This document shows, in pieces, positions 1-10,464 of a stretch of 64,000 nt of DNA; the first letter of the stretch is position 1; each line of letters starts with the position of its first letter. A model generated the notes under the pieces. That model was not told the DNA's origin. It saw only the letters and a program-made list of their open reading frames with translations, and did not search any database. Source of the DNA: Burkholderia oklahomensis C6786 (GTDB taxonomy: Bacteria; Pseudomonadota; Gammaproteobacteria; Burkholderiales; Burkholderiaceae); the NCBI RefSeq assembly GCF_000959365.1, contig NZ_CP009555.1:930001-994000 (forward strand). Reading direction: 5' to 3'. The translations under genes were made by a program, and so were the position numbers.

Positions 1-783
1 GCCGAGCACGACCGGAATCGCCCATGCGCGCATGCGGCTCGCGGCCGGATCGCGCCGCGCCTGCGCGAACGCCATCCAGAAGCCGGCGACGACCATCACG
101 CCGACCTGCAGCCACGGCCCGCGCGACACGGTAAGCGCGAGCCCGACGGACAGGAACACCGACAGCGCCGCCCACGCGAGCGCCGGCATGCGGCGCGTCT
201 GCACGAGATACAGCGCGCCCGCAAGCGCGAACGCGATGTAGGTCGCGAGGTGATTCGCCTGCGCCATGTTGCCGTACGGCCGGCGATCGACGGTCACGCC
301 GTACGACACGACGAACGGCGAGAACGTCGTCTCCAGATGGAACAGCTGCACGAACTGGCAGGCGACGGCGAAGATGCCGCCGACGATCGTCGCCCCCGCG
401 ATCATCCTCGCGACCATGTCGACCATGTTCGCGCGCGCGAGCGCATAGCCCGACTGCATCGCGACGATCGCGCCGAGCAGGTAGCCCGTCGCGAGCCAGT
501 TCATCGAAGGCTGATGCAACGGCAGCAGCGCGACCTGCGCGAGCAGCACCGCGCCGAAGCCGAGCGGCGCGACGAGCGCCATCGGCACCGCGAACGGCTG
601 CGCGGAGCGCTCGGCTTTCACGAGCAGGACGACGGTCGCGCCGAGCACCCAATACAGCGCAAACGCGGCGAATTCGGAATAGAAGGTCGGAATCGGATAC
701 GTGTGATTCGTGACCGCATACGGCAGGATCAGGGCGACTGCAAGCGCGATCAGCGACAAAGAACGCAGAAAAGAGGAAGGCAT
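1..783 (-). CDS. PglL/WaaL-type O-oligosaccharyltransferase (partial, C-terminus outside window)
   Basis: Integral membrane protein of the Wzy/WaaL/PglL family, expected to transfer lipid-linked glycan to exported proteins such as pilin. The frame opens at an ATG at 783 and is open to the window edge, so 261 residues of the N-terminal part are visible. It shows serial hydrophobic segments and, near residue 180, the stretch RPYGNMAQANHLATY, which fits the conserved loop of PglL and O-antigen ligases. It lies just downstream of the pilin gene on the same strand, as pilin-specific ligases often do, so PilA is the likely substrate (inference). An O-antigen ligase or polymerase role cannot be excluded without the C-terminal half. 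Confidence 0.75.
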   Translation of the reverse strand, partial: MPSSFLRSLSLIALAVALILPYAVTNHTYPIPTFYSEFAAFALYWVLGATVVLLVKAERSAQPFAVPMALVAPLGFGAVLLAQVALLPLHQPSMNWLATGYLLGAIVAMQSGYALARANMVDMVARMIAGATIVGGIFAVACQFVQLFHLETTFSPFVVSYGVTVDRRPYGNMAQANHLATYIAFALAGALYLVQTRRMPALAWAALSVFLSVGLALTVSRGPWLQVGVMVVAGFWMAFAQARRDPAASRMRAWAIPVVLG

Positions 784-987
784 GAGCGAACCGGGTGTCA
801 GCAACCGGCGCACTATACAAAAAAAACCTCCCGCTGTGCGGGCGCGGGGCGCCGGTTGCGCACGGCCGTTATGTCACGCACCATCACAGTGCACGAACGC
901 CGCGCAATTCTTCTCCCGGTAGCCGATGCTCAAGGCACGCGCCGCCCCGCCGCTTCGCCGCTATTCGCCGCTATTCGCCGCCGGACG

Positions 988-1611
988 TCACGCTCGGCAC
1001 TCCGGCGGCGCGAGCTTGCCGGCCAGCGTCGGCGCATCGCTCGGCATCGGCCCGGCGCCCGGCGCGGGCAGCGACGACGACGTCTTGCCGTCGGCGAAGC
1101 ACTCCCACGTGATCGCCCCCGCCTGCACGGCGCCCTTCGACAGCGCGACGCGCGCCGTCGGCGTCTCCGCCTGATCCGGCGCCGACGGCACGAGCACGAG
1201 CGTGTTCGCGCCCGACGCCGCGACGCGCGACGTGAACGCGACGACGATCTGCCCGGTGTCGTCGTCGACGCGAATCGACTCGACGTTGCGCGTGCCCGGC
1301 GGCGACACGTATCCGCCCGAAAAACCGCTGCCGCTCGCCGCGTTCTCCGCGACCGCGAGCCGCGCGGACGCGGCGAGCGCAAGCCCCTCGCCGACCCGGC
1401 TGCGCGCGAGGTAGTCCTGATATGCGGGAATCGCGTACGCAGCGACGACGCCGACGATCGCGAGCACGATCATCAATTCGATCAGCGTGAAACCACGGCC
1501 GCGCACCGCACGCGTCGACGCGCGCCACACCCGGCGCAGGCCGCGCGCGCCCCCCGCCCGCGGCAGCAAAAGCGACGCAAACGGCGATAAAACGGAAAGA
1601 AATTCGCTCAT
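988..1611 (-). CDS. pilA: Type IV pilin, PilA-like, with unusually long leader
   Basis: Major-pilin-type protein of 207 residues. The signature prepilin site [21 protein letters not shown] is clear, with Glu at mature position 5, followed by the N-terminal helix and a globular domain. Two cysteines near the C-terminus (WECFADG and PPECRA) could form the usual D-region disulfide loop. The chosen ATG has GGAG six bases upstream, but it gives a leader of about 40 residues where pilin leaders are usually 5-20. A GTG five residues before the cleavage glycine would give a normal leader but has no visible ribosome binding site. The PglL-like gene follows on the same strand, suggesting a glycosylated pilin (inference). 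Confidence 0.85.
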   Translation of the reverse strand: MSEFLSVLSPFASLLLPRAGGARGLRRVWRASTRAVRGRGFTLIELMIVLAIVGVVAAYAIPAYQDYLARSRVGEGLALAASARLAVAENAASGSGFSGGYVSPPGTRNVESIRVDDDTGQIVVAFTSRVAASGANTLVLVPSAPDQAETPTARVALSKGAVQAGAITWECFADGKTSSSLPAPGAGPMPSDAPTLAGKLAPPECRA

Positions 1612-1629
1612 GACAGGCTCCGGAAACGA

Positions 1630-1657
1630 ACACGCCCGCCGAAAGCGGCAGGCGTGT
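1630..1657 (-). terminator. Probable intrinsic terminator after the TerC-family gene
   Basis: The arms ACACGCC and GGCGTGT pair over 7 bp and enclose a smaller hairpin. On the minus strand it is followed by a moderately T-rich tail. It lies between the stop of the TerC-family gene and the pilA ribosome binding site, so it should separate the two transcripts. Confidence 0.5.
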
Positions 1658-1727
1658 CGATCGTAGCCAGCGTGCGGCAACGCGGGCAGTCGGCCGGACG
1701 GCCGACGCCGCGAAGCGCCGGTGTCAG

Positions 1728-2441
1728 TCAGTGCGAATTCGCCGTCCCCGACGTCGCGCGGCGCTTCTTCAGCGCATATCCGGCGATCACGACAAAGAGC
1801 GCGCCCGCCACGCTCGCGCCATAGATCGCGGCGGGCGTGTCGAGGAGCGGCCAGCGGTCGCCCGCCGGATCGTTGACCATCAGCCCGCCCGCGATCCAGC
1901 CGAGAAGCGCCGCGCCAAGCGTGATGAAGATCGGAAAGCGGTCGAGCAGCTTGAGCACGAGCGTGCTGCCCCAGACGATGATCGGAATGCTGACGATCAG
2001 GCCGAAGATCACGAGCGCGATCCGGTGGCCCGGATCCGCCTGCTCGGCCGCGCCGGCGATCGCGATCACGTTGTCGAGGCTCATCACCGCGTCGGCGATC
2101 ACGATCGTCTTCACCGCCTCCCACAGCTTGTCGGCAGGCTTGATGTTGTCGTGCGCGTCGTCGGCGGGCGCCATCAGCCGCACGCCGATCCACAGCAGCA
2201 GCACGCCGCCCGCGAACTTGAGGAGCGGCACATCGAGCAGCAGCACCGCGAACGCGATCAGCATGACGCGCAGCACGATCGCACCGGCCGTCCCCCACAG
2301 CACGCCGCGCACGCGCTGCTGCACGGGCAGGTTGCGGCAGGCGAGCGCGATCACGACCGCGTTGTCGCCGCCGAGCAGGATATCGATGACGATGATCTGG
2401 ACGACGGCGCCCCAATGGAGCGAGGCGAAGAATTCGAGCAT
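1728..2441 (-). CDS. TerC-family integral membrane protein
   Basis: Protein of 237 residues with about seven hydrophobic segments and the two TerC signatures: [20 protein letters not shown] near residue 20 and a later [13 protein letters not shown]. The acidic residues in these motifs are thought to bind metal ions. Relatives (TerC, YjbE/Alx type) act in tellurite resistance or manganese export during loading of secreted metalloproteins; which role applies here cannot be read from the sequence. The family is normally 220-330 residues, so this is a full-length short form. It is flanked by intrinsic terminators on both sides and is probably its own transcription unit. Confidence 0.85.
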   Translation of the reverse strand: MLEFFASLHWGAVVQIIVIDILLGGDNAVVIALACRNLPVQQRVRGVLWGTAGAIVLRVMLIAFAVLLLDVPLLKFAGGVLLLWIGVRLMAPADDAHDNIKPADKLWEAVKTIVIADAVMSLDNVIAIAGAAEQADPGHRIALVIFGLIVSIPIIVWGSTLVLKLLDRFPIFITLGAALLGWIAGGLMVNDPAGDRWPLLDTPAAIYGASVAGALFVVIAGYALKKRRATSGTANSH

Positions 2442-2542
2442 GAGGGCGAAGCAAAGAAAGTGAGGCCGGCGGGCGAACGCGAGCGTTGCGGCCGCGCCCG
2501 GCCGTCCGGCCGGGGCTTACGAAACAATTGCGCGAGCATAAC

Positions 2543-2570
2543 AAAAAACGCCGGCGGAACCGGCGTTTTT
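2543..2570 (-). terminator. Intrinsic terminator after sucD
   Basis: A 7-bp stem, ACGCCGG with CCGGCGT around the loop CGGAA, has A and T tracts on either side. On the minus strand it ends in a run of six T, giving a classical rho-independent terminator just past the sucD stop codon. The A/T symmetry would allow action on both strands. Confidence 0.8.
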
Positions 2571-2590
2571 CGTGGCGATGAAACCGATGC

Positions 2591-3472
2591 TTACAGTGCT
2601 GCCTTCAGCAGGCGGCCCATCTCCGACGGATTGCGCGTGACCGTGATGCCGCACGCTTCCATGATTTCCAGCTTCGCTTCGGCCGTGTCCGCGCCGCCCG
2701 AGATCAGCGCGCCGGCGTGGCCCATGCGCTTGCCCGGAGGCGCCGTGACGCCCGCGATGAAGCCGACGACCGGCTTCTTCATGTTGTCCTTGATCCACTG
2801 AGCCGCGTTGGCTTCGTCCGGACCGCCGATTTCACCGATCATCACGACCGCGTCCGTATCCGGATCGTCGTTGAACATCTTCATTACGTCGATGTGCTTC
2901 AGACCGTTGATCGGATCGCCGCCGATGCCGACTGCCGACGACTGGCCGAGGCCGAGCGCCGTCAGCTGCGCGACCGCTTCGTACGTCAGCGTGCCCGAGC
3001 GCGACACGACGCCGATGCGGCCCTTGCGATGGATGTGGCCCGGCATGATGCCGATCTTCAGTTCGTCCGGCGTGATCGTGCCCGGGCAGTTCGGCCCGAG
3101 CAGCAGCGTCTTGCGGCCTTCGCGGCGCATGCGGTCCTTCACTTCGATCATGTCGCGCACGGGGATGCCTTCCGTGATGCAGATCGCGAGATCGAGATCG
3201 GCTTCCACCGCTTCCCAGATCGCCGCAGCGGCGCCCGCGGGCGGCACGTAGATGACCGACACGGTCGCGCCGGTTTCGGCCTTCGCTTCCTTGACGCTCG
3301 CGTAGATCGGAATGCCTTCGAAATCTTCGCCGGCGCGCTTCGGGTTCACGCCCGCGACGAACGCTTCGCGGCCGTTTGCGTATTCACGGCAGGCGCGCGT
3401 GTGGAACTGGCCGGTCTTGCCGGTGATGCCCTGCGTGATGACCTTCGTGTCTTTGTTGATCAGAATCGACAT
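2591..3472 (-). CDS. sucD: Succinyl-CoA synthetase (ADP-forming) alpha subunit
   Basis: Protein of 293 residues, the usual SucD length. With SucC it interconverts succinyl-CoA and succinate with nucleotide phosphorylation in the TCA cycle. The N-terminal CoA-binding Rossmann domain begins [15 protein letters not shown], and [11 protein letters not shown] is the conserved nucleotide-type loop. [14 protein letters not shown] near residue 250 carries the histidine that is phosphorylated in catalysis. The start at 3472 is preceded by AGAGG; an open extension further upstream lacks conservation. It follows sucC with a 145-base gap that holds a hairpin, so the two form an operon, possibly with adjusted expression between them. 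Confidence 0.97.
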   Translation of the reverse strand: MSILINKDTKVITQGITGKTGQFHTRACREYANGREAFVAGVNPKRAGEDFEGIPIYASVKEAKAETGATVSVIYVPPAGAAAAIWEAVEADLDLAICITEGIPVRDMIEVKDRMRREGRKTLLLGPNCPGTITPDELKIGIMPGHIHRKGRIGVVSRSGTLTYEAVAQLTALGLGQSSAVGIGGDPINGLKHIDVMKMFNDDPDTDAVVMIGEIGGPDEANAAQWIKDNMKKPVVGFIAGVTAPPGKRMGHAGALISGGADTAEAKLEIMEACGITVTRNPSEMGRLLKAAL

Positions 3473-3539
3473 GTATTGACCTCTGTTCGATCGGCGTCGC
3501 GAGAGAAACCGCGCCGCCATGCGTTTCAATGATGCGCTC

Positions 3540-3570
3540 AAGAAAACGCCGGGCTGCCCCGCGTTTTCTT
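3540..3570 (-). other. Strong hairpin between sucC and sucD
   Basis: AAGAAAACGC and GCGTTTTCTT are perfect 10-bp arms around an 11-base loop in which GGG and CCC can also pair. Each strand ends in a T-containing arm, so it could act as an attenuator, an RNA-processing site or a weak bidirectional terminator within the sucCD operon. The effect is inference. Confidence 0.6.
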
Positions 3571-3617
3571 GCCCCCATCGGGGGCCCGGCGCGCAGCGCC
3601 AGGTCCGCGGGCGCTCG

Positions 3618-4784
3618 TTACTTGCCCGCAGCCGCGGCGACGACCTTCTGCGCCGCTTCTTCCATGCTGTCCGCCGAGATGATCGGCAGGCCGGATTCGG
3701 CGAGCATCTTCTTGCCGAGGTCTTCGTTCGTGCCCTTCATGCGCACGACGAGCGGCACGTTCAGGTTCACGGCCTTCGAGCCCGCGATCACGCCTTCCGC
3801 GATCACGTCGCAGCGCATGATGCCGCCGAAGATGTTCACGAGGATCGCCTTCAGGCCCGGGTTCTTCAGCATCAGCTTGAACGCTTCGGTGACCTTCTCG
3901 GTCGTCGCGCCGCCGCCGACGTCGAGGAAGTTCGCCGGCTCGCCGCCGAACAGCTTGATCGTGTCCATCGTCGCCATCGCGAGACCCGCGCCGTTCACGA
4001 GGCAGCCGATGTTGCCGTCGAGCGAGATGTACGCGAGGTCGAACTTCGACGCTTCGATTTCAGCCGGATCTTCTTCGTCCAGGTCGCGGTACGCGACGAT
4101 TTCCGGATGACGGAACAGCGCGTTCGAGTCGAAGTTGAACTTCGCGTCGAGCGCGATCACCTTGCCGTCGCCCGTCAGCACGAGCGGGTTGATTTCGGCG
4201 AGCGACGCGTCGGTTTCCCAGAACGACTTGTACAAGCCCTTCAGGATTTCGCGCGCTTGCGGAATCGATGCGTCCGGCACGCCGATCTTCTTCGCGAGAT
4301 CGTCGGCTTCCGCGTCCTGCAGGCCCAGCGACGGCTCGACGGCGACCTTGTGGATCGCTTCCGGCGTCTTTTCCGCGACTTCCTCGATGTCCATGCCGCC
4401 TTCGCTCGACGCCATCACGACGACCTTCTGCGACACGCGGTCGATCACGATGCCGACATACAGTTCCTTCTTGATGTCCGCGCCTTCTTCGATCAGCAGA
4501 CGGTTGACCTTCTGGCCCTCCGGACCGGTCTGGTGCGTCTTCAGCTGCATGCCGAGGATCTGGTTCGCGTATTCGCGCACTTGCTCGAGCGACTTCGCGA
4601 CCTTCACGCCGCCGCCCTTGCCGCGGCCGCCCGCATGAATCTGGGCCTTGACGACCCAAACCGGGCCGCCCAGCTCTTCCGCCACCTTGACGGCCTCGTC
4701 CACCGAGAACGCCGGCTTGCCGCGCGGTACCGCGACTCCGAATTTCCGCAGGATTTCCTTACCCTGGTACTCGTGAATCTTCAT
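3618..4784 (-). CDS. sucC: Succinyl-CoA synthetase (ADP-forming) beta subunit
   Basis: Protein of 388 residues, the family's usual length. It starts [17 protein letters not shown], the standard SucC N-terminus, followed by the ATP-grasp domain ([18 protein letters not shown] near residue 45) and the C-terminal CoA-ligase domain with [18 protein letters not shown] and [11 protein letters not shown]. It provides the nucleotide-binding half of the TCA enzyme, and sucD follows directly. An AAGGAATC ribosome binding site lies just before the ATG. No other TCA gene is adjacent; in many proteobacteria sucAB are nearby, but not here. Confidence 0.97.
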   Translation of the reverse strand: MKIHEYQGKEILRKFGVAVPRGKPAFSVDEAVKVAEELGGPVWVVKAQIHAGGRGKGGGVKVAKSLEQVREYANQILGMQLKTHQTGPEGQKVNRLLIEEGADIKKELYVGIVIDRVSQKVVVMASSEGGMDIEEVAEKTPEAIHKVAVEPSLGLQDAEADDLAKKIGVPDASIPQAREILKGLYKSFWETDASLAEINPLVLTGDGKVIALDAKFNFDSNALFRHPEIVAYRDLDEEDPAEIEASKFDLAYISLDGNIGCLVNGAGLAMATMDTIKLFGGEPANFLDVGGGATTEKVTEAFKLMLKNPGLKAILVNIFGGIMRCDVIAEGVIAGSKAVNLNVPLVVRMKGTNEDLGKKMLAESGLPIISADSMEEAAQKVVAAAAGK

Positions 4785-4863
4785 GCGTGATTCCTTCAGT
4801 CTGTGAGTTGGCTAAAAAAAGTCGATTGGCGATCGCTTCTTCTTACGATTTAAGCGTCCGCTC

Positions 4864-5475
4864 TCATTCCTTCGCGCCGTCCGAGCCTTCGCGCGCGGGG
4901 CGGCTCGCGCCGTACCAACGCGGATAGAACTGCCGGACCGCTTCTCCGTCGAACCGCAGCGCGTGGCAGCGGCCGAGCTGGAACGGCGGCTCGGCTGCCG
5001 CGCGATCGCGTCCGTCGGCTCCGCCGCCCAACTGCTCGCGCACATCCCATACGTCGCCCGCGAACGCCTGGATCGCGGCCGTCGGCAGCACCGCGCACAG
5101 CTCGGTCAGGTGCGAGCAGCCGGCGACGCCCGACAGCAGCCGGGAGACGTCGCGACGGAAATGGCGGAAGAGATTGAGTCCGATGAGGGCACGGTAGGCG
5201 GGCTTGGCGGTTTCGCATTGACCGGGATAGGGCACCCAGTCCGACGACGCCTCGGCATCGACGATGTTGAGTTCGCGATCGATCGTCACGCGCAACCAGA
5301 GTTCGTGGATCGGCAGGCCGTCCGGTCTGACGCCCGACGCCAGCGTGACGTCGCGCGGCTTGTGATCGGTCAGGCAGGCTTCGATGTCCCACAAGCCGTC
5401 GGCACGCTCGTAGGCTTCCGCTCGAATTGCGCGGCGATGGCGCAACTGTCGGGGTACGGGCTCGGGTAGCGGCAT
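4864..5475 (-). CDS. DUF2889 domain-containing protein
   Basis: Protein of 203 residues that matches what I recall of the DUF2889 family, whose function is unknown. Recognisable stretches are RRAIRAEAYERADGLWDIEA near the N-terminus, LTDHKPRDV, PDGLPIHELWLRVTIDRELN and a C-terminal CSHLTEL with cysteine and histidine. The frame is open further upstream, but conservation begins at MPLPEPVPRQ, so the ATG at 5475 is chosen. There is no signal peptide or membrane segment, so the protein is probably cytoplasmic. It sits between sucC and recX on the same strand, but the flanking gaps suggest separate transcription. Confidence 0.75.
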   Translation of the reverse strand: MPLPEPVPRQLRHRRAIRAEAYERADGLWDIEACLTDHKPRDVTLASGVRPDGLPIHELWLRVTIDRELNIVDAEASSDWVPYPGQCETAKPAYRALIGLNLFRHFRRDVSRLLSGVAGCSHLTELCAVLPTAAIQAFAGDVWDVREQLGGGADGRDRAAAEPPFQLGRCHALRFDGEAVRQFYPRWYGASRPAREGSDGAKE

Positions 5476-5574
5476 GCGGGAAGGTGAAGCCGAAGAGGGA
5501 AACTCGCGGATTCTAACATACCGGCCGTAAGGGCCCGGTCTGGCCCCGTGCGGGGTTTCGGGGGATTTTGGGGG

Positions 5575-5595
5575 TGGTCGGTGGTCGGCGGTCGG
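5575..5595. repeat. Short 7-bp tandem repeat (TGGTCGG family)
   Basis: Two exact copies of TGGTCGG and one CGGTCGG stand in tandem in the gap downstream of recX. The same 7-bp unit occurs five times after the MFS gene at 12161-12195, so it is a dispersed repeat type. Confidence 0.7.
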
Positions 5596-5684
5596 CGTAG
5601 TGGTCCGCCGGGCTGTCGCAAGGAATTCGAGCTTGCAGCGTCGGCTTGATGCCGAACGCGAGCGTGCAAGCCGGCTCGCCGCGC

Positions 5685-6637
5685 TCAATCGCCGCCGAAC
5701 TCGTCGACGTCGCCTTTCAACAGCTTCGCGATCGTCGCGCCCGAAAAACCGCGCATCGCGAGGAAGCGCGCCTGTTTTGCGCGCTCCGCGGGCGTTTGCG
5801 GCACCGCGCCGAACTTCTTGCGCCAGACCGACTGCGCGCGCTCGAACTCGCTCTCGCGCAACTGCGCGCCGACGGCCTCGACGAGCGCGTCGCCGACCGC
5901 ATGTCGCTTCAGCTCGCTCACGATGCGCGCCGAGCCGACGCGCGCCGAGCGCCGATGCACGAGGCTTTCGGCAAACCGCGCGTCGGACAGCCAGCCCTCC
6001 CGCTCGAGCGTGTCGAGCAGCGACTCGAGATCGTCGCCTTCCTCGACGTACGGCGCGAGCTTGCGTGCGAGTTCCGCGCGACTGTACTCGCGGCGCGACA
6101 GATACGCGATCGCGCGCCCTTTCAGCGAGCGCGCGGGACGTTGCGACGCCGACGAACGCGCCGCGTCTTCGGACACGGACGAATCGGAACGGAAAGACGA
6201 TGCCCGCCGCCGCGACCGTGCTCCGGCCTGGCTCGTGCGCATATAGACGTCGCCCGTCACTTCATCCCCGCCCGCCGCCGACGAAAATGCCGTCGATGCA
6301 CGCGAACGGCCGCCGGCGCGCAAGCCGCCGCCCGCCCGGCCACCGCCGGACGCATCGTCGTTCGTGCCGGCTGCGCCGTCCGACGCACGCCGCCGCGCGA
6401 CGTCATGCGCGTCGAACGATTCGTGCGGATCGAACGGATCGTCCGATTCGAACGCAACCGATCGCCCAAACGAAACGAGGGCATCGTCGGATGCCCTCGC
6501 TGCCGGGCGGCCAACCGGCCGCCCTTCGCTCGAAACCGGCGCGCGCGCTTCGTGTTCGGCGCGGGCCTCGCCGGCGGACCTCGTCCGCGCGCCGCGCCCT
6601 ACCTGTTGCGAATCCGCGCCCCCCCGGTGCTTGCGCA

Positions 6638-6638
<1 letters not shown>
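5685..6638 (-). CDS. recX: RecX regulatory protein with long low-complexity N-terminus
   Basis: RecX binds RecA filaments and limits their extension and activity. The C-terminal 150 residues are a normal RecX of three-helix repeats: RSLKGRAIAYLSRREYSRAE, then LESLLDTLEREGWLSDARFA, ending RGFSGATIAKLLKGD. About 167 residues precede this core and are rich in Arg, Ser, Ala, Gly and Asp with no recognisable fold. The ATG at 6638 shares its first base with the recA stop (TAATG) and has GAGGAG just upstream, which favours coupled translation of the long form. An internal ATG at 6242 would give a shorter protein. It is transcribed behind recA and so shares LexA control. Confidence 0.9.
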
Positions 6639-7717
<1,079 letters not shown>

Positions 7718-7807
7718 GAATCGTCCTTTGCTATGATGAGCAGCGTCTGAAACGGACGCACCGGCTTCGACACGGCCAGCAAGCCGTTAGGTGCGCGAAT
7801 GCAGATA

Positions 7808-7823
7808 CTGTATAAAAAAACAG
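7808..7823 (-). promoter_or_regulatory. LexA (SOS) box and recA promoter
   Basis: CTGTATAAAAAAACAG fits the LexA operator consensus CTG-N10-CAG exactly. On the minus strand TTGCAT, 17 bases, then TACAGT make a plausible promoter that overlaps the operator, the layout expected for SOS-repressed recA. The divergent response-regulator gene starts about 100 bases away and might also sense the site. Confidence 0.9.
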
Positions 7824-7922
7824 TGGTTTATGCAAGCCCGCGTTGCGGGCAGGCATCGCCCTATATTTCGGAGACAGCCGCGCGCAGCGCCATCGCCGCG
7901 GGACGGCAACCGGTTGCGCATC

Positions 7923-8666
7923 ATGCGAATTCTCATCGCCGAAGACGACAGCATACTCGCGGACGGCCTCACCCGGTCACTCCGCCAATCGGGCTATGCC
8001 GTCGACCATGTGAGGAACGGCGCCGAGGCCGATACGGCCTTGTCGATGCAGACGTTCGACCTCCTGATCCTCGATCTCGGCCTCCCCAAGATGCCCGGCC
8101 TCGACGTGCTGCGCCGCCTGCGCGCGCGCAATTCGAATCTGCCCGTGCTGATCCTGACGGCCGCCGACAGCGTCGACGAGCGCGTGAAGGGGCTCGACCT
8201 CGGCGCCGACGACTACATGGCGAAGCCGTTCGCGCTGAACGAGCTCGAAGCGCGCGTGCGCGCGCTGACCCGGCGCGGCGCGGGCGGCGGGCCGACCGTC
8301 GTGCGGCACGGCTCGCTGTCGTTCGACCAGGTCGGCCGGATCGCCTGCGCGAACGACCGCGTGCTCGACCTGTCCGCGCGCGAGCTCGGCCTGCTCGAAG
8401 TGCTGCTGCAGCGGATCGGCCGGCTCGTGTCGAAGGAGCAGCTCGTCGATCATCTGTGCGAATGGGGCGAGGAAGTCAGCAACAACGCGATCGAAGTCTA
8501 CGTTCACCGGCTGCGCAAGAAGATCGAGCCGAGCGGCGTGCGGATCACGACCGTGCGCGGCCTCGGCTACTGCCTCGAGAAGGCCGCGCCCGCCCCGGCG
8601 AACGACGCGCCGAGCGCAACCGCACCGCAACCGGCCGAGGCCGCCGCGAGCCAGTCGCTGCGCTGA
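7923..8666 (+). CDS. OmpR/PhoB-family response regulator (TctD/QseB-like)
   Basis: DNA-binding response regulator of 247 residues. The receiver domain begins MRILIAEDDSILADGL; Asp51 in LLILDLGLPKMPGLD is the expected phosphorylation site and the conserved Lys lies in DDYMAKPFALNELEARV. A winged-helix trans_reg_C domain follows (NNAIEVYVHRLRKKIEPSGV). The start is set by the receiver N-terminus; the frame is open upstream without homology. A short Ala/Pro tail ends the protein. The sensor kinase gene begins 23 bases after the stop, so they are a cognate pair. The pattern resembles TctD/TctE and QseB/QseC systems; the signal is unknown. Confidence 0.9.
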   Translation: MRILIAEDDSILADGLTRSLRQSGYAVDHVRNGAEADTALSMQTFDLLILDLGLPKMPGLDVLRRLRARNSNLPVLILTAADSVDERVKGLDLGADDYMAKPFALNELEARVRALTRRGAGGGPTVVRHGSLSFDQVGRIACANDRVLDLSARELGLLEVLLQRIGRLVSKEQLVDHLCEWGEEVSNNAIEVYVHRLRKKIEPSGVRITTVRGLGYCLEKAAPAPANDAPSATAPQPAEAAASQSLR

Positions 8667-8689
8667 CGCCCCCAAGGAAGGAGCGGCCG

Positions 8690-10249
8690 ATGGCCACGCC
8701 GGCCCATTCCGCGCACACGGCGCGCCGTCCGGCCGCCGCCGCGACCGATACGGACGCCGCGCGCGACGCGCGCTACGAAAACCCGTTCGCACCGCCGGAC
8801 GAAGACGACGCCGCCGAAGGCCCCCGCCCCCGCTCGCTGTTCGGCGAGATTCTCGACTGGATGCTCGCGCCGCTCCTGCTGCTGTGGCCGATGAGCATCG
8901 CCGTCACCTACCTCGTCGCGAAGACGATCGCGAACGGCCCGTTCGACCGCGCGCTCGAGACCGATGCGTACGTGCTCGCGCGGCAGATCACGCCCGTGAA
9001 CGGCGTCGCCGAGCTGAGGCTGCCGCAGGCGACGCTCGACTTCCTGCGCGCCGACAATGTCGACAGCCTGTACTTCCAGGTGCTCGGCACGCGCGGCGAG
9101 CTCGTCGCGGGCGAAGCCGACCTGCCGCTGCCGCGCGACGACGACCGCCCGCCGCCCGGTGTCGTCGTGTTCCGCGACGACCTGCTGCGCGGCGACGACG
9201 TGCGCGTCGCGTACACGACCGTCGCGCTGCCGGGCGCGACGGGCTCGCAGCCCGTGCTCGTGCAGGTCGGCGAGACGCTCGACAAGCGCAACGCGCTCGC
9301 GAACGACATCATCAAGGGCGTGATCCTGCCGCAATTCGTGATCCTGCCGCTTGCGATCCTGCTCGTCTGGTTCGGACTGTCGCGCGGGCTCGCGCCGCTC
9401 ACCGCGCTGCAGGCGCACATCCGCGGCCGGCGCCCGGACGACCTGTCGCCCGTCGAGGCGCAGCGCGCGCCGCCCGAGATCGAGCCGCTCGTCACGTCGT
9501 TCAACGACCTGCTCGCGCGCCTCGAACAGAACATCACGCTGCAAAAGCGCTTCATCGCCGACGCCGCGCACCAGATGAAGACCCCGCTCGCCGGATTGCG
9601 CACGCAGGCCGAATTCGCGCTGCGCCACGACGTGCCGGACGAAGTCGCGCGTTCGCTCGAACAGATCGCGACGAGTTCCGAGCAGGCCGCGCGGCTCGTC
9701 ACGCAGTTGCTCGCGCTCGCGCGCGCGGAAAACCGCGCGACGGGGCTCATGTTCGAGCCCGTCGAAATCGCGCCGCTCGCGCGGCAGGCCGTGCGCGACT
9801 GGGTGCAGGCCGCGCTCGCGAAGCAGATGGACCTCGGCTACGAAGGCCCGGACGACGACGCCGGGCCGCTTCGCATCGACGGCCACCCGGTGATGCTGCG
9901 CGAGATGCTCGGCAACCTGATCGACAACGCGATCCGCTACACGCCGACGGGCGGGCGCATCACCGTGCGCGTACGCGCCGACCGAGCGGCGGGCGTCGTG
10001 CATCTCGAAGTCGAGGACACGGGCCCGGGCATTCCGGCGAACGAGCGAGAACGCGTCGTCGAGCGCTTCTATCGGATCCTCGGCCGCGAGGGCGACGGCA
10101 GCGGGCTCGGCCTTGCGATCGTCCGCGAGATCGTCGCGCAGCACGGCGGCACGCTGACGATCGACGACAACGTGTATCAGACGTCGCCGCGCCTCGCGGG
10201 CACGCTCGTGCGCGTGAGCCTCGGCTTACGGCAAGCGGCCCCGGAATAA
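8690..10249 (+). CDS. Sensor histidine kinase (TctE/QseC-like)
   Basis: Inner-membrane sensor kinase of 519 residues. An N-terminal cytoplasmic tail rich in Ala and Asp (about 50 residues) precedes TM1 (MLAPLLLLWPMSIAVTYLV). A periplasmic domain of about 140 residues, TM2 (VILPQFVILPLAILLVWFGL), then the HisKA box FIADAAHQMKTPLAG near residue 300 and the HATPase domain (NLIDNAIRYTP, DTGPGIP, GSGLGLAIV) follow. The periplasmic part fits the 2CSK_N sensor type found in TctE. The ATG has GGAAGGAG upstream and the gene directly follows its regulator. An MFS carrier gene downstream may be a target, but the 215-base gap suggests its own promoter. Confidence 0.9.
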   Translation: MATPAHSAHTARRPAAAATDTDAARDARYENPFAPPDEDDAAEGPRPRSLFGEILDWMLAPLLLLWPMSIAVTYLVAKTIANGPFDRALETDAYVLARQITPVNGVAELRLPQATLDFLRADNVDSLYFQVLGTRGELVAGEADLPLPRDDDRPPPGVVVFRDDLLRGDDVRVAYTTVALPGATGSQPVLVQVGETLDKRNALANDIIKGVILPQFVILPLAILLVWFGLSRGLAPLTALQAHIRGRRPDDLSPVEAQRAPPEIEPLVTSFNDLLARLEQNITLQKRFIADAAHQMKTPLAGLRTQAEFALRHDVPDEVARSLEQIATSSEQAARLVTQLLALARAENRATGLMFEPVEIAPLARQAVRDWVQAALAKQMDLGYEGPDDDAGPLRIDGHPVMLREMLGNLIDNAIRYTPTGGRITVRVRADRAAGVVHLEVEDTGPGIPANERERVVERFYRILGREGDGSGLGLAIVREIVAQHGGTLTIDDNVYQTSPRLAGTLVRVSLGLRQAAPE

Positions 10250-10464
10250 CCCTTAAGGCGCCGCTTCGCGCGCCTCGCAAAAAATCACGAAAACAAGCAT
10301 TGACGTCAAAATAGAAGAAGATGGCGCGCAAAGCGCAACATATAAAGAAAATTGCCGTTTCGCCATTTTGACTCGCCGAGTCAGTGCGCCGTAAGTTTGC
10401 CCTCCAATAATCGACACGGAGCCGCCCGAGTGGGCGCGCCCCTATATCAAAATTGGAGACATTC

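Noticed and set aside
988..2544. 518-codon minus-strand frame joining the TerC region and pilin
   Set aside because: The upstream part is a shadow of the TerC-family gene in another frame; the pilin begins at 1611 with its own ribosome binding site.
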